A stretch of DNA of 64,000 nucleotides from Trueperella bernardiae (GTDB taxonomy: Bacteria; Actinomycetota; Actinomycetes; Actinomycetales; Actinomycetaceae): the NCBI RefSeq assembly GCF_001469025.1, contig NZ_LNIZ01000002.1:62001-126000 (forward strand), read 5' to 3'. This document shows positions 10,201-18,404 of the stretch, in pieces; within the stretch, counting starts at the first letter, position 1, and each line of letters begins with the position of its first letter. Under the pieces are notes generated by a model, which saw nothing but the letters and a program-made list of their open reading frames with translations, had not been told where the DNA came from and ran no database searches. A program made the position numbers and the translations under genes.

Positions 10201-11726
10201 ACGCCGACGGCCTCTCCATCGACGTGCCCGTCACCCTCTTGCCCCAACTCACCGACGACGGCTTCGACTGGCTCGTCCCCGGCATGCTCGACGAGCTCGT
10301 GGTGGCCACCATCCGCGCGCTCCCCAAGCCCGTACGGCGCCACCTCGTGCCCGCGCCCGACACCGCGCGCGAAATCCTGGGCAAGCTCCCGACGTGGGAC
10401 GACGTCGCCCACGGCCAGACCGGCGCCCCCAGCTTCCGGTCCGCTTTTAACGACGCCGTCCGCGCGCTTCGCGGCGTGGAGATTTCGGCGGCGCAATGGG
10501 CGGAAGTGGCCCTGCCGCCGCATTTGGAGATCACCTTCCGGGTGCGATCCGAACGTGGGGCCGTGCTCTACGAGAGCACGTCGATCACCGACTTGCAGCG
10601 GCGGCTCGCGCCGCAAACCCGCACGGCGGTTGAGTCCGTGGTCAAGGGCGCGGTGGCCCAGGCGCTGGAGGAGGCGCGGGCGCAGATTCTGCAGGAGATG
10701 GGCGCGGGCGCGCCGTCTGGCGCGGGCGCTCGCGCTGGCCGAGGCGACTCGTCCGGTTCTCGCGGGGCCGGCGCGGCGGCGTCGTCGTCGGCCGGGCAGG
10801 CAGAAACCGGGGCCGTGGGAGCGGGCCTGCCGAACGGCGTCGACGGCATGGAAGCCTGGCCCGAGGTGGAGGAGCTGCCGGCGGTGGTCGAGACCGCGGG
10901 GCCGCACGGGATGGCCGTGCGCGGGTACCCGGCGCTGGTGGCGGAGGGGCGGCGGGCGAGCCTGCGGGTGCTGCCCGAGCCTGCGCTGCAAGTGCGCGAC
11001 CACCGGCGCGGGGTCATCCGGCTGCTCGCCACGGAGCTGACGCTGCCGGAGGCGCGGGTGACGTCCAGGTGGAATGGGGAGGAGTCGCTGACGATGGCGG
11101 CGGCGCCCTACAAGAACACGGCGGCGGTGGTCGACGATCTGCATTTGGCCGCCGCGCGCAACATTGCCGACAGGTGGGCCGCCGCGAACGACACGCCACT
11201 CGGGCGTCTGCGGGCCCGGGCCGACTATGTGGCACTGCGGGACTACGCCCGCGACCACCTCGAGGACGAGATCTATACGCTGGTCAAGACCGTGGTGCGC
11301 GTGCTGCGCGCCTACGGGCAGGCCGACGCCAAGGTGCGGGCCAACAGCTCGCTCGCGCTCATCAACACGGTGAGCGACGTGCGCGAGCAGATCTCCGGGC
11401 TCGTGTACGAGGGCTTCATCGGGGCCACCGAGGAGGAGCGGCTGGCGCACCTGGTGCGGTACTTGCAGGCGGCGGCCATGCGCATCGACAAAGCCGCGCA
11501 AAACCCTGCCGCCGACGATGCCGCCGCCTGGCAAGTGCACGACATTGAGGATCTGGTCGCCGATGAGCGGGAGGCGGCTACGGATCGTGCCTACGATCCG
11601 GAGCGCGCGGCCACATTGCGGCAGGCCAGGTGGATGGTGGAGGAACTGCGGGTGTCGCTGTTCGCCCAGCAGCTGAGGACGGCGGGGAAGGTGTCGCCGC
11701 AGAGGATCCGCAAGCTACTGGCGTAG
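7266..11726 (+). CDS. hrpA: ATP-dependent RNA helicase HrpA (DEAH box)
   Basis: Large DEAH/RHA helicase for RNA remodelling, and in some bacteria ribosome rescue. Walker A GETGSGKTTQ at ~105-114, the DEAH motif (IIIDEAHERS) near 201, SAT (ITSATIDS) soon after, and motif VI (QRSGRSGRV) near 460. Helicase-associated and OB-fold regions and the long HrpA-specific C-terminal half follow. 1486 residues is slightly longer than the usual ~1300, partly from an Ala/Gly/Ser-rich insert near residues 1145-1190. The start is uncertain: ATG 7266 gives the longest frame, but ATG 7317 or 7326 are equally plausible and none has a clear Shine-Dalgarno sequence. Monocistronic. Confidence 0.93.
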   Translation: MPTPSLSPNPAAQQRGTMVSMIDGSTPTRHGETAVGKRANKRAGRPNAKHAGRRSRGPRPFIPAELEARRAALPAITYPPQLPVSARRADIAEAIENNQVVILAGETGSGKTTQLPKICLELGRGITGMIGHTQPRRIAARSVADRICDELGVELGGAIGYQVRFTEQVSRTTLVKLMTDGILLAETQSDPDLRKYDTIIIDEAHERSLNIDFLLGYLANLLPRRPDLKVIITSATIDSQRFAEHFGRHMYGGFPGNEAPIIEVSGRTFPVEIRYRPLYDDAVGPASSLPSGGRDGDAATAPSPHHAPAFEGSEKLTREEARDQVAGILDAAAELMAEGPGDILVFLSGEGEIRDTAKAFEEELGRRYVEPGGRSSVPDAVEVLPLFARLSGAEQRRIFQPHAHRRIILATNIAETSLTVPGIRYVIDPGTARISRYSNKTKVQRLPIEPISQASANQRSGRSGRVEDGIAIRLYSEEDFVARPEFTEPEIRRTSLASVILQMAAMNLGSVEDFPFIDPPDMRQVRAGLQLLEEIGALVPMSANARGTVVGAGTHLLTETGRILARLPIDPRLGRMLLAASDNGCAGEVLVLVAAMSVQDVRERPTEFRAQADQLHARFTDRTSDFLAYLNLWRYLRTQQRELSGSAFRRMCRAEYLNWLRFREWQDVVVQLREMSRPLGMDAKPVALPTRAALARAAAEDKDNSHNQDVARAVKALGQSADTPAADQIHRSMLVGLLSNLGSWDERSKDYLGARGTRFIIWPGSGLHRRNPSWVMAAELVETSRLFARSVAQIKPEWVEEVGSHLVRTSHSEPFWSTRHGAAMAHEKVTLYSLTLIADRNVLLSKVGTPAARELARELFIRHALVQNQWRAHHAFIKHNEQALADAHEVEQRLRQGGLVADDAARFVFFDERVPAGIVSARHFDSWWKRERHKNPELLNFTHDFLLGTTSASDADFPEQWVQGDITLPIEYHYTPGAHADGLSIDVPVTLLPQLTDDGFDWLVPGMLDELVVATIRALPKPVRRHLVPAPDTAREILGKLPTWDDVAHGQTGAPSFRSAFNDAVRALRGVEISAAQWAEVALPPHLEITFRVRSERGAVLYESTSITDLQRRLAPQTRTAVESVVKGAVAQALEEARAQILQEMGAGAPSGAGARAGRGDSSGSRGAGAAASSSAGQAETGAVGAGLPNGVDGMEAWPEVEELPAVVETAGPHGMAVRGYPALVAEGRRASLRVLPEPALQVRDHRRGVIRLLATELTLPEARVTSRWNGEESLTMAAAPYKNTAAVVDDLHLAAARNIADRWAAANDTPLGRLRARADYVALRDYARDHLEDEIYTLVKTVVRVLRAYGQADAKVRANSSLALINTVSDVREQISGLVYEGFIGATEEERLAHLVRYLQAAAMRIDKAAQNPAADDAAAWQVHDIEDLVADEREAATDRAYDPERAATLRQARWMVEELRVSLFAQQLRTAGKVSPQRIRKLLA

Positions 11727-11746
11727 CCGGTCGCCGAGCCCGGCTC

Positions 11747-12439
11747 CTAGTAAATAACCCAAATATAGGCCAGCGCCACCGCGAGCCCCGCCCCGAGCGC
11801 ACCCCACCACTCGGCGGCCGCGCTCGCCGGCACCCGCTCTAGACTCCCGCGCCGCATCGGCAGCGCCGGTGCCCGGTTCGACAGTTGCCTCGGGTGCCGC
11901 GCCAGCCGTTCGCGTAGGGCCTCCTGCTCGGGGGTCACCTGATCAATGTTGGCCAGCTCGCCCATGCCGCGCTCGACCTGCCGAAGCGCCATCAACGTCC
12001 CGACCTCCGGCTCCTCCACCTGCACCCCGCCGGTCTCGCGCAGCAAAATCACCGACCGAAACGGCTCACCCTCCACTGGCTGCACCACCACTGGCACCAG
12101 CAGCCCCTTGTTCGCGCCCTTCTTGATGTACCGCGAGTAGGGGCTCTCCGCCGTGGCCAGCGTCCGCGCGATCACGGGGATGGGCGTACCGCGGGCGTCG
12201 TCGTCGAGAAAACGCCACACCACCACGAACGCGACCAGCATGATCACCGACGGCACCGCCGCCAGCACCATCCGCGCCGGGCTGAGGTAACCGAGCAGCC
12301 AGAAGAGCGCGAGAATCGTGCCGAGGAACGCCCCGAGCGTCCCGGCGGTGACGATGCGGCGCGCGCGGTCGATCGGCCGGTCCGCGGGCACGGCGCCCGC
12401 CTCGCCGATGCGCGCAACTAGGTCTGTGTGTGAAGCCAT
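11747..12439 (-). CDS. Hypothetical membrane protein, 230 aa
   Basis: No family recognised. Two adjacent hydrophobic segments near residues 32-55 and 60-78, a soluble central domain (~85-190), and a C-terminal hydrophobic segment ending in YIWVIY. The start at 12439 is chosen because AGGAGG lies 4 bases upstream on the coding strand; a longer frame begins at 12457 without a ribosome site. Convergent with hrpA (20-base gap). The central domain may face the cytoplasm; function unknown. Confidence 0.75.
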   Translation of the reverse strand: MASHTDLVARIGEAGAVPADRPIDRARRIVTAGTLGAFLGTILALFWLLGYLSPARMVLAAVPSVIMLVAFVVVWRFLDDDARGTPIPVIARTLATAESPYSRYIKKGANKGLLVPVVVQPVEGEPFRSVILLRETGGVQVEEPEVGTLMALRQVERGMGELANIDQVTPEQEALRERLARHPRQLSNRAPALPMRRGSLERVPASAAAEWWGALGAGLAVALAYIWVIY

Positions 12440-12516
12440 GATCCTCCTACCCGTCACACCCTACCGCAGACCTCCGACAGTTTTTCCGCTTCACGGCGCC
12501 GTCGCGCCGGTCGCGT

Positions 12517-13620
12517 CTACAGCTCGCGGACGATCTGGGCCACGGCGGCGCGGGCGTCGCGGCGGGCGCCGATCGTCGACGCCGAGGCGCCGTACCCGAG
12601 CAGGTAAACGCGCGGTTCCTTGACGGCGCGCGAGCTGTCAAGCATGATGCCGCCACCGCGTTCGCGCAGGTGGAGGGGTGCGAGGTGGCGCAGGTTGGCG
12701 CGGAAGCCCGTGGCCCAGATGATGGCGTCGAGGTCGAGGTAGTCCTCGCCCCACCAGACGCCGTGGCGGTCGACCCGGTCGAACATCTCACGGCGGTTGA
12801 GGATGCCGCGGCGTTCCATGTCGAGCACCCGTTCGTTGCGGGGCAGGCCCGTCTCGGCCACGACGGGCAGCGGTCGCAGCCCGGCGTCCGTGCGCGCACG
12901 CACCCGCGCCTCGATCACGCGGCCGGCCTCGGCTGTGAGTCCGCCCGCGGCCTCGCCCACGGAAAAGTCGGAGGGGTCGCGCCAACGCGGGGGCGTCCGG
13001 GTGGTCCAAAAGACGTTTTTCGTCACGCGCGAGACATCATCCAGGTGGTCGAGCGCTGAGATTCCCCCGCCCACGACCAGCGTGCGTTTGCGCCAAAACA
13101 CGTCCGGATCGCGGTAGTCATGAGTGTGGATCTGGATGCCGCGGAACAGCTCCCGGCCGGGGTACCAGGGGATGAACGGCGCGTCCCACGTGCCGGTGCA
13201 ATTGATCACCACGCGCGCCGACAAATCGCCGACGTTCGTGTGGACGCGGAGGCGCGCGCCGTCGTCGTGAACGGAGCGGACCTTGACCGGACGGAAAACG
13301 GGCAGGTCGAAGGTGTCTTCGTAGTCGCCGAAATAGTCGGTCAAAAACGCGGAGGCGCGCTCGGGGCCGGCCGCGGGGCGCGCATGCAGGCCGGGGAGCT
13401 CGGCGATGTGGTTGACCGTTTTCATCGTTAGGCCGTCCCAACGGTGGCGCCAAGCGCCGCCCGGGCCAGTTTCGGCGTCGAGAACGACGAACGACGCCGC
13501 CGCCCGCGGCGCCGGCAACGACTGCGCAGCGTACCCGGCCACGCCACGCTGTTGGAGCTCATGCGCGGCGACGAGCCCGGCCTGGCCTGCTCCAATCACC
13601 ACGACATCTACCTCGTGCAT
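12517..13620 (-). CDS. FAD/NAD(P)-binding flavoprotein monooxygenase-like protein
   Basis: Class B flavin monooxygenase / CzcO-like oxidoreductase. N-terminal FAD Rossmann motif (VVIGAGQAG) from residue ~6, a second dinucleotide motif (LVVGGGISA) near 180 for NADPH, and the late ATGF motif (IIWATGFR) near 310 characteristic of this superfamily. 367 residues is normal. The substrate cannot be deduced and no neighbouring pathway genes suggest one. The frame ends 57 bases before the membrane protein start on the same strand, so the two may be co-transcribed. Confidence 0.85.
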   Translation of the reverse strand: MHEVDVVVIGAGQAGLVAAHELQQRGVAGYAAQSLPAPRAAASFVVLDAETGPGGAWRHRWDGLTMKTVNHIAELPGLHARPAAGPERASAFLTDYFGDYEDTFDLPVFRPVKVRSVHDDGARLRVHTNVGDLSARVVINCTGTWDAPFIPWYPGRELFRGIQIHTHDYRDPDVFWRKRTLVVGGGISALDHLDDVSRVTKNVFWTTRTPPRWRDPSDFSVGEAAGGLTAEAGRVIEARVRARTDAGLRPLPVVAETGLPRNERVLDMERRGILNRREMFDRVDRHGVWWGEDYLDLDAIIWATGFRANLRHLAPLHLRERGGGIMLDSSRAVKEPRVYLLGYGASASTIGARRDARAAVAQIVREL

Positions 13621-13768
13621 ACCTCAACGGTAGCGTACGCGGAAGGGCACTTTGCAAGGGGCGCGAGGGAGTTGTTGGGGTGGAGGGGTGGGGCTGGGGC
13701 CGTGGGGTAGGGGCGGGTGGCAGGGCCAGGCGCGGAAGGCTGTCGGAGGGAGTGGATAGAATCGGCGC

Positions 13769-14233
13769 ATGGATGTTTCGCGAGCTCGCGAGGTTGCGCG
13801 GGGGCTCATGGACGCGCACGGCCTGCGCGGGTGGGACCTCGCAATCGACCGCGCCAAGCGGCGGGCCGGCTACACGAGTCATGCGCGGCGCACGATCTCG
13901 CTGTCGGGGCCGCTGATCACGCTGTATAGCGAGGAGCAGGTGCGCCTGCTCGTGTTGCACGAGGTGGCGCATGCGCTGGTCGGGGAAGGTCACGGGCACG
14001 ACGCCGCATGGCGAGCCGCCTGCCTGAAGATCGGCGGGGATGGACTCACGCGCGTGGATCCCAAGTGGCCGACCGCGCCGGCGTTATGGGTTGGATTGTG
14101 CCCGAACGGTCACCGCTTTGAGCGGCAGCGGTTGGGGCGGGCCGGGTCGTGCCCGCGATGCTCGCGGGTATTTGATAGGCGCTACCTCATCACCTGGACA
14201 AACCAGCGCACGGGCGAGATCTTCCGGGGCTAG
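13769..14233 (+). CDS. SprT-like zinc metalloprotein
   Basis: Small (154 aa) metallopeptidase-like protein. HEVAH at ~70-74 gives the HExxH zinc site, with a further His in the GEGHGHD segment. The C-terminal part has a Cys-rich ribbon with a CPRC pair (CPNGHRF...CPRCSRVF), matching SprT-like / SPRTN-type architecture (protease domain plus zinc ribbon). Family members act on DNA-bound proteins or are uncharacterised. It stands alone, divergent from the flavoprotein gene. Confidence 0.82.
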   Translation: MDVSRAREVARGLMDAHGLRGWDLAIDRAKRRAGYTSHARRTISLSGPLITLYSEEQVRLLVLHEVAHALVGEGHGHDAAWRAACLKIGGDGLTRVDPKWPTAPALWVGLCPNGHRFERQRLGRAGSCPRCSRVFDRRYLITWTNQRTGEIFRG

Positions 14234-14578
14234 GCTGGCTGGCCTAGCTGGCTCGCACACCCCACCATTTAATGGCCTTTGCTGTCGCTTGGTGTCTTAT
14301 GCCACCAGTTCACGCCGGGCACTTATTTATAGTCACAATCTCCCAACAATTCACGCCTGTCACACGCTGGCAGCGCGCACTCCCGCCACCCCGACAGAAG
14401 TCGTGAATATACCGGCTGACGATCGCTCTAGACGCCTGGCCGCCCTCAGATTCACGAGTTGTGACAGCCGCGCCCGGAGCACGCCACAGGAACGAACACT
14501 ATCGGCGGGTTACGGCAATCCGACACCCACCAGACATCCTCTGACCAAGCCCGCCAAGCAGCCGCCTGGGCTCACGAG
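14234..14578. other. Intergenic stretch with palindromic repeat, no gene
   Basis: 345 bp of noticeably lower GC than the flanking genes, with no credible frame. It holds repeat copy A1. Outside it, 14330-14390 resembles in inverse orientation the DNA just beyond copy A2 (shared GTCACAAT and CCTGTCACA blocks), so the inverted similarity flanking the nuclease-like gene extends beyond the 70-bp core. A solitary CTCACGAGTTAG at ~14570 matches one arm of subfamily B. Confidence 0.6.
14391..14467 (-). repeat. Extragenic palindromic repeat, subfamily A, copy 1
   Basis: About 70-77 bp element in inverse orientation relative to the other copies. The ends AAGTCGTGAA (14398-14407) and AACTCGTGAA (complement of 14451-14460) are near-perfect inverted repeats. 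The interior matches the other copies at blocks such as CCAGG, ATCG-CAGCCG and TATATTCACGA. Confidence 0.75.
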
Positions 14579-15487
14579 TTAGATCTCACGCCACGAGAAC
14601 TCGGGTTCCTTGCGGTAGCGCCTGCGGTTCGCGATTCGTATGAGCGCCCGTCTCGTGCTCGCCCAGTCATCCCAGATCTGCCGGTAACTGAGGCGCGTGA
14701 CTTCATAACCCATTTCGGCAAGAAGGAGATCGCGCTGTCGGTCGCGGGCGAAGTCGTCCGGGCTACCATGATGTGCCACGGAGTCACATTCGATAATCCA
14801 CGAGCTACCAACCTTCATGTCCGTGTACCAGTTAGGCACGGGCGAGAACTGTTGAACAACCGTGAAGCCACGATTGCGCAGAAAGTGCGCCACCCGAGTT
14901 TCACTCCCCGACTGCGAGTTCGGCTGAAAGTTCCACAGATACCGCGCCCGACTCTTGGGGATCATCTCAAGAAGGTGCTCAACCTCAGGGACCGACAGTT
15001 TCCCCAGATTGAGCGCCGACTCGATCACAATCAGCGCCTGCTCCACACTATGAAACCTCGCAACATGTTCGACCGCCCGGCAGACATCCGCGACAAGCTC
15101 GTTCTTGCTCACAACACCCCGGTGGACGATTGGTCTGACCTGGCCTTTCGTTGCGTCGTGGAGTCTATTGGCGATTCTGCTGATCGAGTCCGAGTTGTTA
15201 ACCACAAGGTGAATTCTCGGCTCTGGCTCGGACGGCACCCAGAGGCCATGCCGCTCACACGCAGACAGACATCCCAGCTGTGCATGCCCGGCTGCCGCGA
15301 GCGCAACCATCGGGTTCGCGTCTCTCTGGGCATACCAACCTCGGCTGACGTGCACGAGCTTGCCGCTGGCCTTCAGCTCAGCAATGCGATGCCCGTTCAG
15401 GCCAGCTTGTTGCAATTCCGCGCGGGAGATCACTCCGTTCCACATGCGTCTACATTGGCAAAGTCCGTGGCGGCCCGTTTTCGCCAC
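14579..15487 (-). CDS. Winged-helix (AbiEi-like) / DUF559 nuclease-like protein
   Basis: The N-terminal ~70 residues resemble the AbiEi antitoxin-type winged helix (ISRAELQQAGLNGHRI, RGWYA). The C-terminal ~100 residues look like a DUF559/Vsr-type PD-(D/E)xK fold: Glu of SETRVA, Asp of YTDMKVG, IIECDSVAHHG, then FARDRQRDLLLAEMGYEV. Such proteins are common accessory genes in Actinobacteria; activity is unproven and no adjacent AbiEii-like toxin is present. Start uncertain: GTG 15487 or ATG 15445, neither with a good ribosome site. Lower GC than neighbours and flanked by inverted palindromic repeats, both suggesting transfer. Confidence 0.8.
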   Translation of the reverse strand: MAKTGRHGLCQCRRMWNGVISRAELQQAGLNGHRIAELKASGKLVHVSRGWYAQRDANPMVALAAAGHAQLGCLSACERHGLWVPSEPEPRIHLVVNNSDSISRIANRLHDATKGQVRPIVHRGVVSKNELVADVCRAVEHVARFHSVEQALIVIESALNLGKLSVPEVEHLLEMIPKSRARYLWNFQPNSQSGSETRVAHFLRNRGFTVVQQFSPVPNWYTDMKVGSSWIIECDSVAHHGSPDDFARDRQRDLLLAEMGYEVTRLSYRQIWDDWASTRRALIRIANRRRYRKEPEFSWREI

Positions 15488-16054
15488 GTGGCCAAATGTG
15501 GACAGCTGTAGCGCCGAGCAAGATGTGGATAAGATTTTTCGCGCGTTTCCACCATTTCACAGCCTCCGCTTCGCCCTCCTTCACTACGCCACGGCCGACA
15601 CAACTCGTGAATCTGAGGGTGACCAGGTGCCTATAGAAATCGGCAGTCGATATATTCACGACTTCTGTCGGGGAACACTGGAGAGGAAGCTCGCGTCTGT
15701 GACAGGTGTGACTAGTGTGAATATTGTGACGCACATTAGGGGCCGATATCGAGTACCAGCGCCACGGCGTGATTACCGGGCGGCCGGGCCGGCTATCCAG
15801 TGCGGGGCCGTGGTGCCCGGCGCCAGCGCAGTTACATCCAACGCCCAGGCGGGGCCATCCGGCGCACAGGCCTGTTCTTTCGAGCGCCAGGCCGGTGCGA
15901 TCTGCCGCCATGTCAGTGCTATCCATCACTTATCCATCACCCCGGCCAGCACCGCACGGCGCTAAGGGTAGTACTGTCAGGGCTCCCACCCACCCCGCGG
16001 GCCGATAGGCGCGCGGGCCCTCGTTGCTCTAGCCTATGACCAGGAGGTGGTCAC
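15488..16054. other. Intergenic stretch upstream of ABC permeases, no gene
   Basis: 567 bp without a credible frame. It contains a perfect DnaA-box sequence (TTATCCACA, reverse, 15524-15532) with a partial one at ~15497, repeat copy A2 (15598-15671), and in the last 30 bases the AGGAGG ribosome site of the permease gene. No convincing -35/-10 pair was found. Confidence 0.55.
15598..15671 (+). repeat. Extragenic palindromic repeat, subfamily A, copy 2
   Basis: Terminal arms AACTCGTGAA (15602-15611) and TTCACGACTT (15655-15664) form an inverted repeat, followed by CTGTCGGGG. It is the mirror partner of copy 1 across the DUF559 gene. Confidence 0.78.
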
Positions 16055-17083
16055 ATGTCGCAACACGCCACCGATGCAGGAACCGCGGAATCGCGAGGCT
16101 CGCGCGGGGCGCAGCCGGCGGCACCGAGCCAGGCGCACCCGGCCAACCCAAGCCAGCCAGCCACCCCAGCCAACCCCCGCGAGGCTAAGCACGAGCGCCC
16201 TCTTCGCGCCGCACGCAAGCGCCGGGAGGCGGCCACGGCGTTCACGATGCTTATTCCCTCGCTCATTGGTGTGGGCTTCTTCCTCATGGTGCCTATTGTG
16301 GCCGTTGTGGCAATTTCGCTGCTCAGGTGGAACTTGATCTCCCCGCCCACGTTCGTCGGGCTCGCGAACTACCACACGATGTTCACCTCGCCGGACTTTT
16401 GGAATTCGGTGCGCGTGACCGTTCTCTTCTCTGCGATCGCGATCCCGCTCGCCATCGCGCTGGGCCTGCTCATCGCGGTGGGCCTGAACCGCAAGCTCCC
16501 CGGCTCCGGGATCCTGCAGATCATGTACGTGATCCCATGGGTGGCCGCCCCGCTCGCGCTGGGCATTGTGTGGAACTGGCTGTTGGCGCCGTCGGGGCTG
16601 CTGAACCAGTTGCTGGGCACCCGCGTCGCGTGGCTGGCCAGCGAGACGACAGCGCTCCCCGTCGTGGCCTTCGTGTACGTGTGGCAGAACATTGGCTATA
16701 TTTCGCTGTTTTTCCTGGCCGCACTGCAGTCCATTCCGCGCGATATTTACGAGGCCGCCTCGCTCGACGGCGCCGGCCCCGTCCGCACTCTGTGGTCGAT
16801 CACGTTGCCGCTCGTGCGGCCGACCACGTTTTTCGTGATGGTGACGTCGTTCATCTCGTCGTTCCAGGTGTTTGACCTGGTCTACGGCTTGACCGACGGC
16901 AATCCCGGCTACCCCGGCGGCACCACCGACGTCATCGCGGCCCGCATTTACACCGCGGCTTTCGCGTCGCCGCGGATTGGGGAGGCGGCGGCGATGGCCG
17001 TGTTCCTCATGGTGCTGATTGTTGCGATCACGATTGTCCAGCAGCGCTACTTCGCCAAGCGCATGACGTACGAAATGAGCTGA
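16055..17083 (+). CDS. Carbohydrate ABC transporter permease (MalF/UgpA-like)
   Basis: Inner membrane permease of a CUT1-type sugar importer. After a ~60-residue hydrophilic Pro/Ala-rich N-terminus come six hydrophobic segments. The cytoplasmic EAA loop (EAASLDGAGPVRTLW) lies near residue 232-246 and contacts the ATPase. AGGAGG 7 bases upstream supports the start. The second permease begins 2 bases after the stop. No ATPase gene is in the window, so a shared MsiK-type ATPase is likely supplied from elsewhere, as is usual in Actinobacteria. Confidence 0.92.
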   Translation: MSQHATDAGTAESRGSRGAQPAAPSQAHPANPSQPATPANPREAKHERPLRAARKRREAATAFTMLIPSLIGVGFFLMVPIVAVVAISLLRWNLISPPTFVGLANYHTMFTSPDFWNSVRVTVLFSAIAIPLAIALGLLIAVGLNRKLPGSGILQIMYVIPWVAAPLALGIVWNWLLAPSGLLNQLLGTRVAWLASETTALPVVAFVYVWQNIGYISLFFLAALQSIPRDIYEAASLDGAGPVRTLWSITLPLVRPTTFFVMVTSFISSFQVFDLVYGLTDGNPGYPGGTTDVIAARIYTAAFASPRIGEAAAMAVFLMVLIVAITIVQQRYFAKRMTYEMS

Positions 17084-17085
17084 TC

Positions 17086-17934
17086 ATGGCCACGAAGCGT
17101 CGTTACCGCAAGAAGAATTCGATCCTCGCCACAGCGCTCACGTATGCGGTGCTGATCGCGGGCGCGCTGATTACCGTGCTTCCGCTGGTGTTTTCGATCA
17201 CGACCTCGATGCGCACCGAGCGCGACCTCGTCCAGCGAGGCGCGCTTTCCCTTCCGCACGAGCTCACGTTCGATAACTACGTCCGGCTTTTCACCGAGCA
17301 CGACTTCATTGTGCCTCTGGCGGTCACCCTCCAGGTGGTGTTGGTGATGGTGGTCGGCCAATTCTTCTCCTCGATTTTGGCCGCCTACGCGTTCGCGCGC
17401 CTGGAGTTCCCTGGCCGGCAGATCCTGTTTTGGGCCTACATTTCGACGATGATGATCCCGGCGATTGTCACCATGATTCCCCTGTTCACGATGATGAGTC
17501 AGTGGGGGATGCGCAATACGTTTGCCGGCATCGTGGCGCCGTTCATGCTCGGCTCGCCGTACGCGATCTTTTTGCTGAGGCAGAATTTCATGGCGTTGCC
17601 GCAGGAGATTCTCGACGCCGCCGAGCTCGACGGTGCCGGCTTCTGGCGCCAGCTGTGGTCGATCGTGTTGCCGATGAACCGGCCGATCCTCGTGACGCTG
17701 CTGCTCATCACGGTGGTCTCGCAGTGGAATAACTTCCTGTGGCCGTCGATCGTGTCCCCACGCAAGGAGTGGAACGTGTTGACGGTCGCCACGGCCGGCC
17801 TGCAGACCCAATACGCCGCCAATTGGACGCTCGTCATGGCGGCCACCACGCTGTCGATCTTGCCGTTGCTCATCTTGTTCATCGCGTTCAACAAGCAGAT
17901 CGTGCGTTCAATCGGCATTTCCTCGCTCAAGTAG
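17086..17934 (+). CDS. Carbohydrate ABC transporter permease (MalG/UgpE-like)
   Basis: Second permease subunit (282 aa) of the same CUT1 importer. Six hydrophobic segments and the EAA loop (DAAELDGAGFWRQLW) at ~177-191. It starts ATG 2 bases after the first permease. The solute-binding protein gene follows only after a 470-bp gap containing two palindromic repeats, an inverted order for this transporter class. Substrate cannot be inferred. Confidence 0.92.
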   Translation: MATKRRYRKKNSILATALTYAVLIAGALITVLPLVFSITTSMRTERDLVQRGALSLPHELTFDNYVRLFTEHDFIVPLAVTLQVVLVMVVGQFFSSILAAYAFARLEFPGRQILFWAYISTMMIPAIVTMIPLFTMMSQWGMRNTFAGIVAPFMLGSPYAIFLLRQNFMALPQEILDAAELDGAGFWRQLWSIVLPMNRPILVTLLLITVVSQWNNFLWPSIVSPRKEWNVLTVATAGLQTQYAANWTLVMAATTLSILPLLILFIAFNKQIVRSIGISSLK

Positions 17935-17965
17935 GCGCGCCCCGACGACGCACCAGCTGGACCCG

Positions 17966-18040
17966 TCATAAGTCGTGAAGCTGAGGTCGACCAGGCGCCC
18001 ATAGCAATCAGTGGCCGGTATATTCACGAGTTCTGTCGGA
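17966..18040 (+). repeat. Extragenic palindromic repeat, subfamily A, copy 3
   Basis: Arms AAGTCGTGAA (17970-17979) and TTCACGAGTT (18023-18032), followed by CTGTCGGA. About 35 bp downstream, GGCGCCGATAATCT recurs 35 bp or less downstream of copy 6 as well. Confidence 0.75.
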
Positions 18041-18129
18041 GGGGCTATGTAACTGGCTACGTGACGTCTGGCTGGGCGCCGATAATCTATGCCGTCGGCC
18101 CAATTCGCGTCTGGCACCGGCTGGGCCCG

Positions 18130-18203
18130 TCACAAGTCGTGAACCTGAGACCCACCAGGTGCCTACAGCGATCGATAGCCGACACATTCATGACTTCTGC
18201 CGG
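18130..18203 (+). repeat. Extragenic palindromic repeat, subfamily A, copy 4
   Basis: Arms AAGTCGTGAA (18134-18143) and TTCATGACTT (18187-18196), then CTGCCGG. It carries more substitutions than the other copies, with compensating-type changes near the centre not fully checked. Confidence 0.72.
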
Positions 18204-18404
18204 AAATTGCGGCAATATCCAGCAGCGACCGGTGGGTGCGAGCCAAACTACACCCCTGATTGGGAAAAGCCACGGAAGTTCGCACTCGGGCGGGCCTTGT
18301 TTGCTCATAGTGACGTCCCTAACCTCACACCAACTTGTTGACATTTCAACTGGTAGAGTTGGCGTATCGGCGCGCCTGCGCCCATTTCACACAGAGGAGA
18401 GACC

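Larger units (their letters stand above)
17935..18404. other. Intergenic stretch with two palindromic repeats and a putative promoter
   Basis: 470 bp without a gene. Holds repeat copies A3 and A4, about 90 bp apart in the same orientation, each preceded by a similar GCACC-GCTGG-CCCGTCA block, so the spacing looks like a local duplication. Near the end a TTGACA (18338-18343) lies within a dyad GTTGACATTTCAAC, a possible operator for sugar control of the binding protein gene. No good -10 stands at the right distance. Confidence 0.5.

Noticed and set aside
9519-11540. 673-codon open frame on the minus strand within hrpA
   Set aside because: Its amino-acid make-up (long runs of Arg, His, Gly) is that of a reverse-strand shadow of a high-GC gene; the plus strand encodes a full HrpA.
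14391-18203. Series of similar ~70-bp repeats considered as a CRISPR array
   Set aside because: Copies are palindromic, diverged, irregularly spaced by hundreds of bases to kilobases, and change orientation; no cas genes are present.
18338-18363. TTGACA taken as a full promoter of the binding-protein gene
   Set aside because: No acceptable -10 lies 16-18 bases downstream; kept only as a possible dyad operator.
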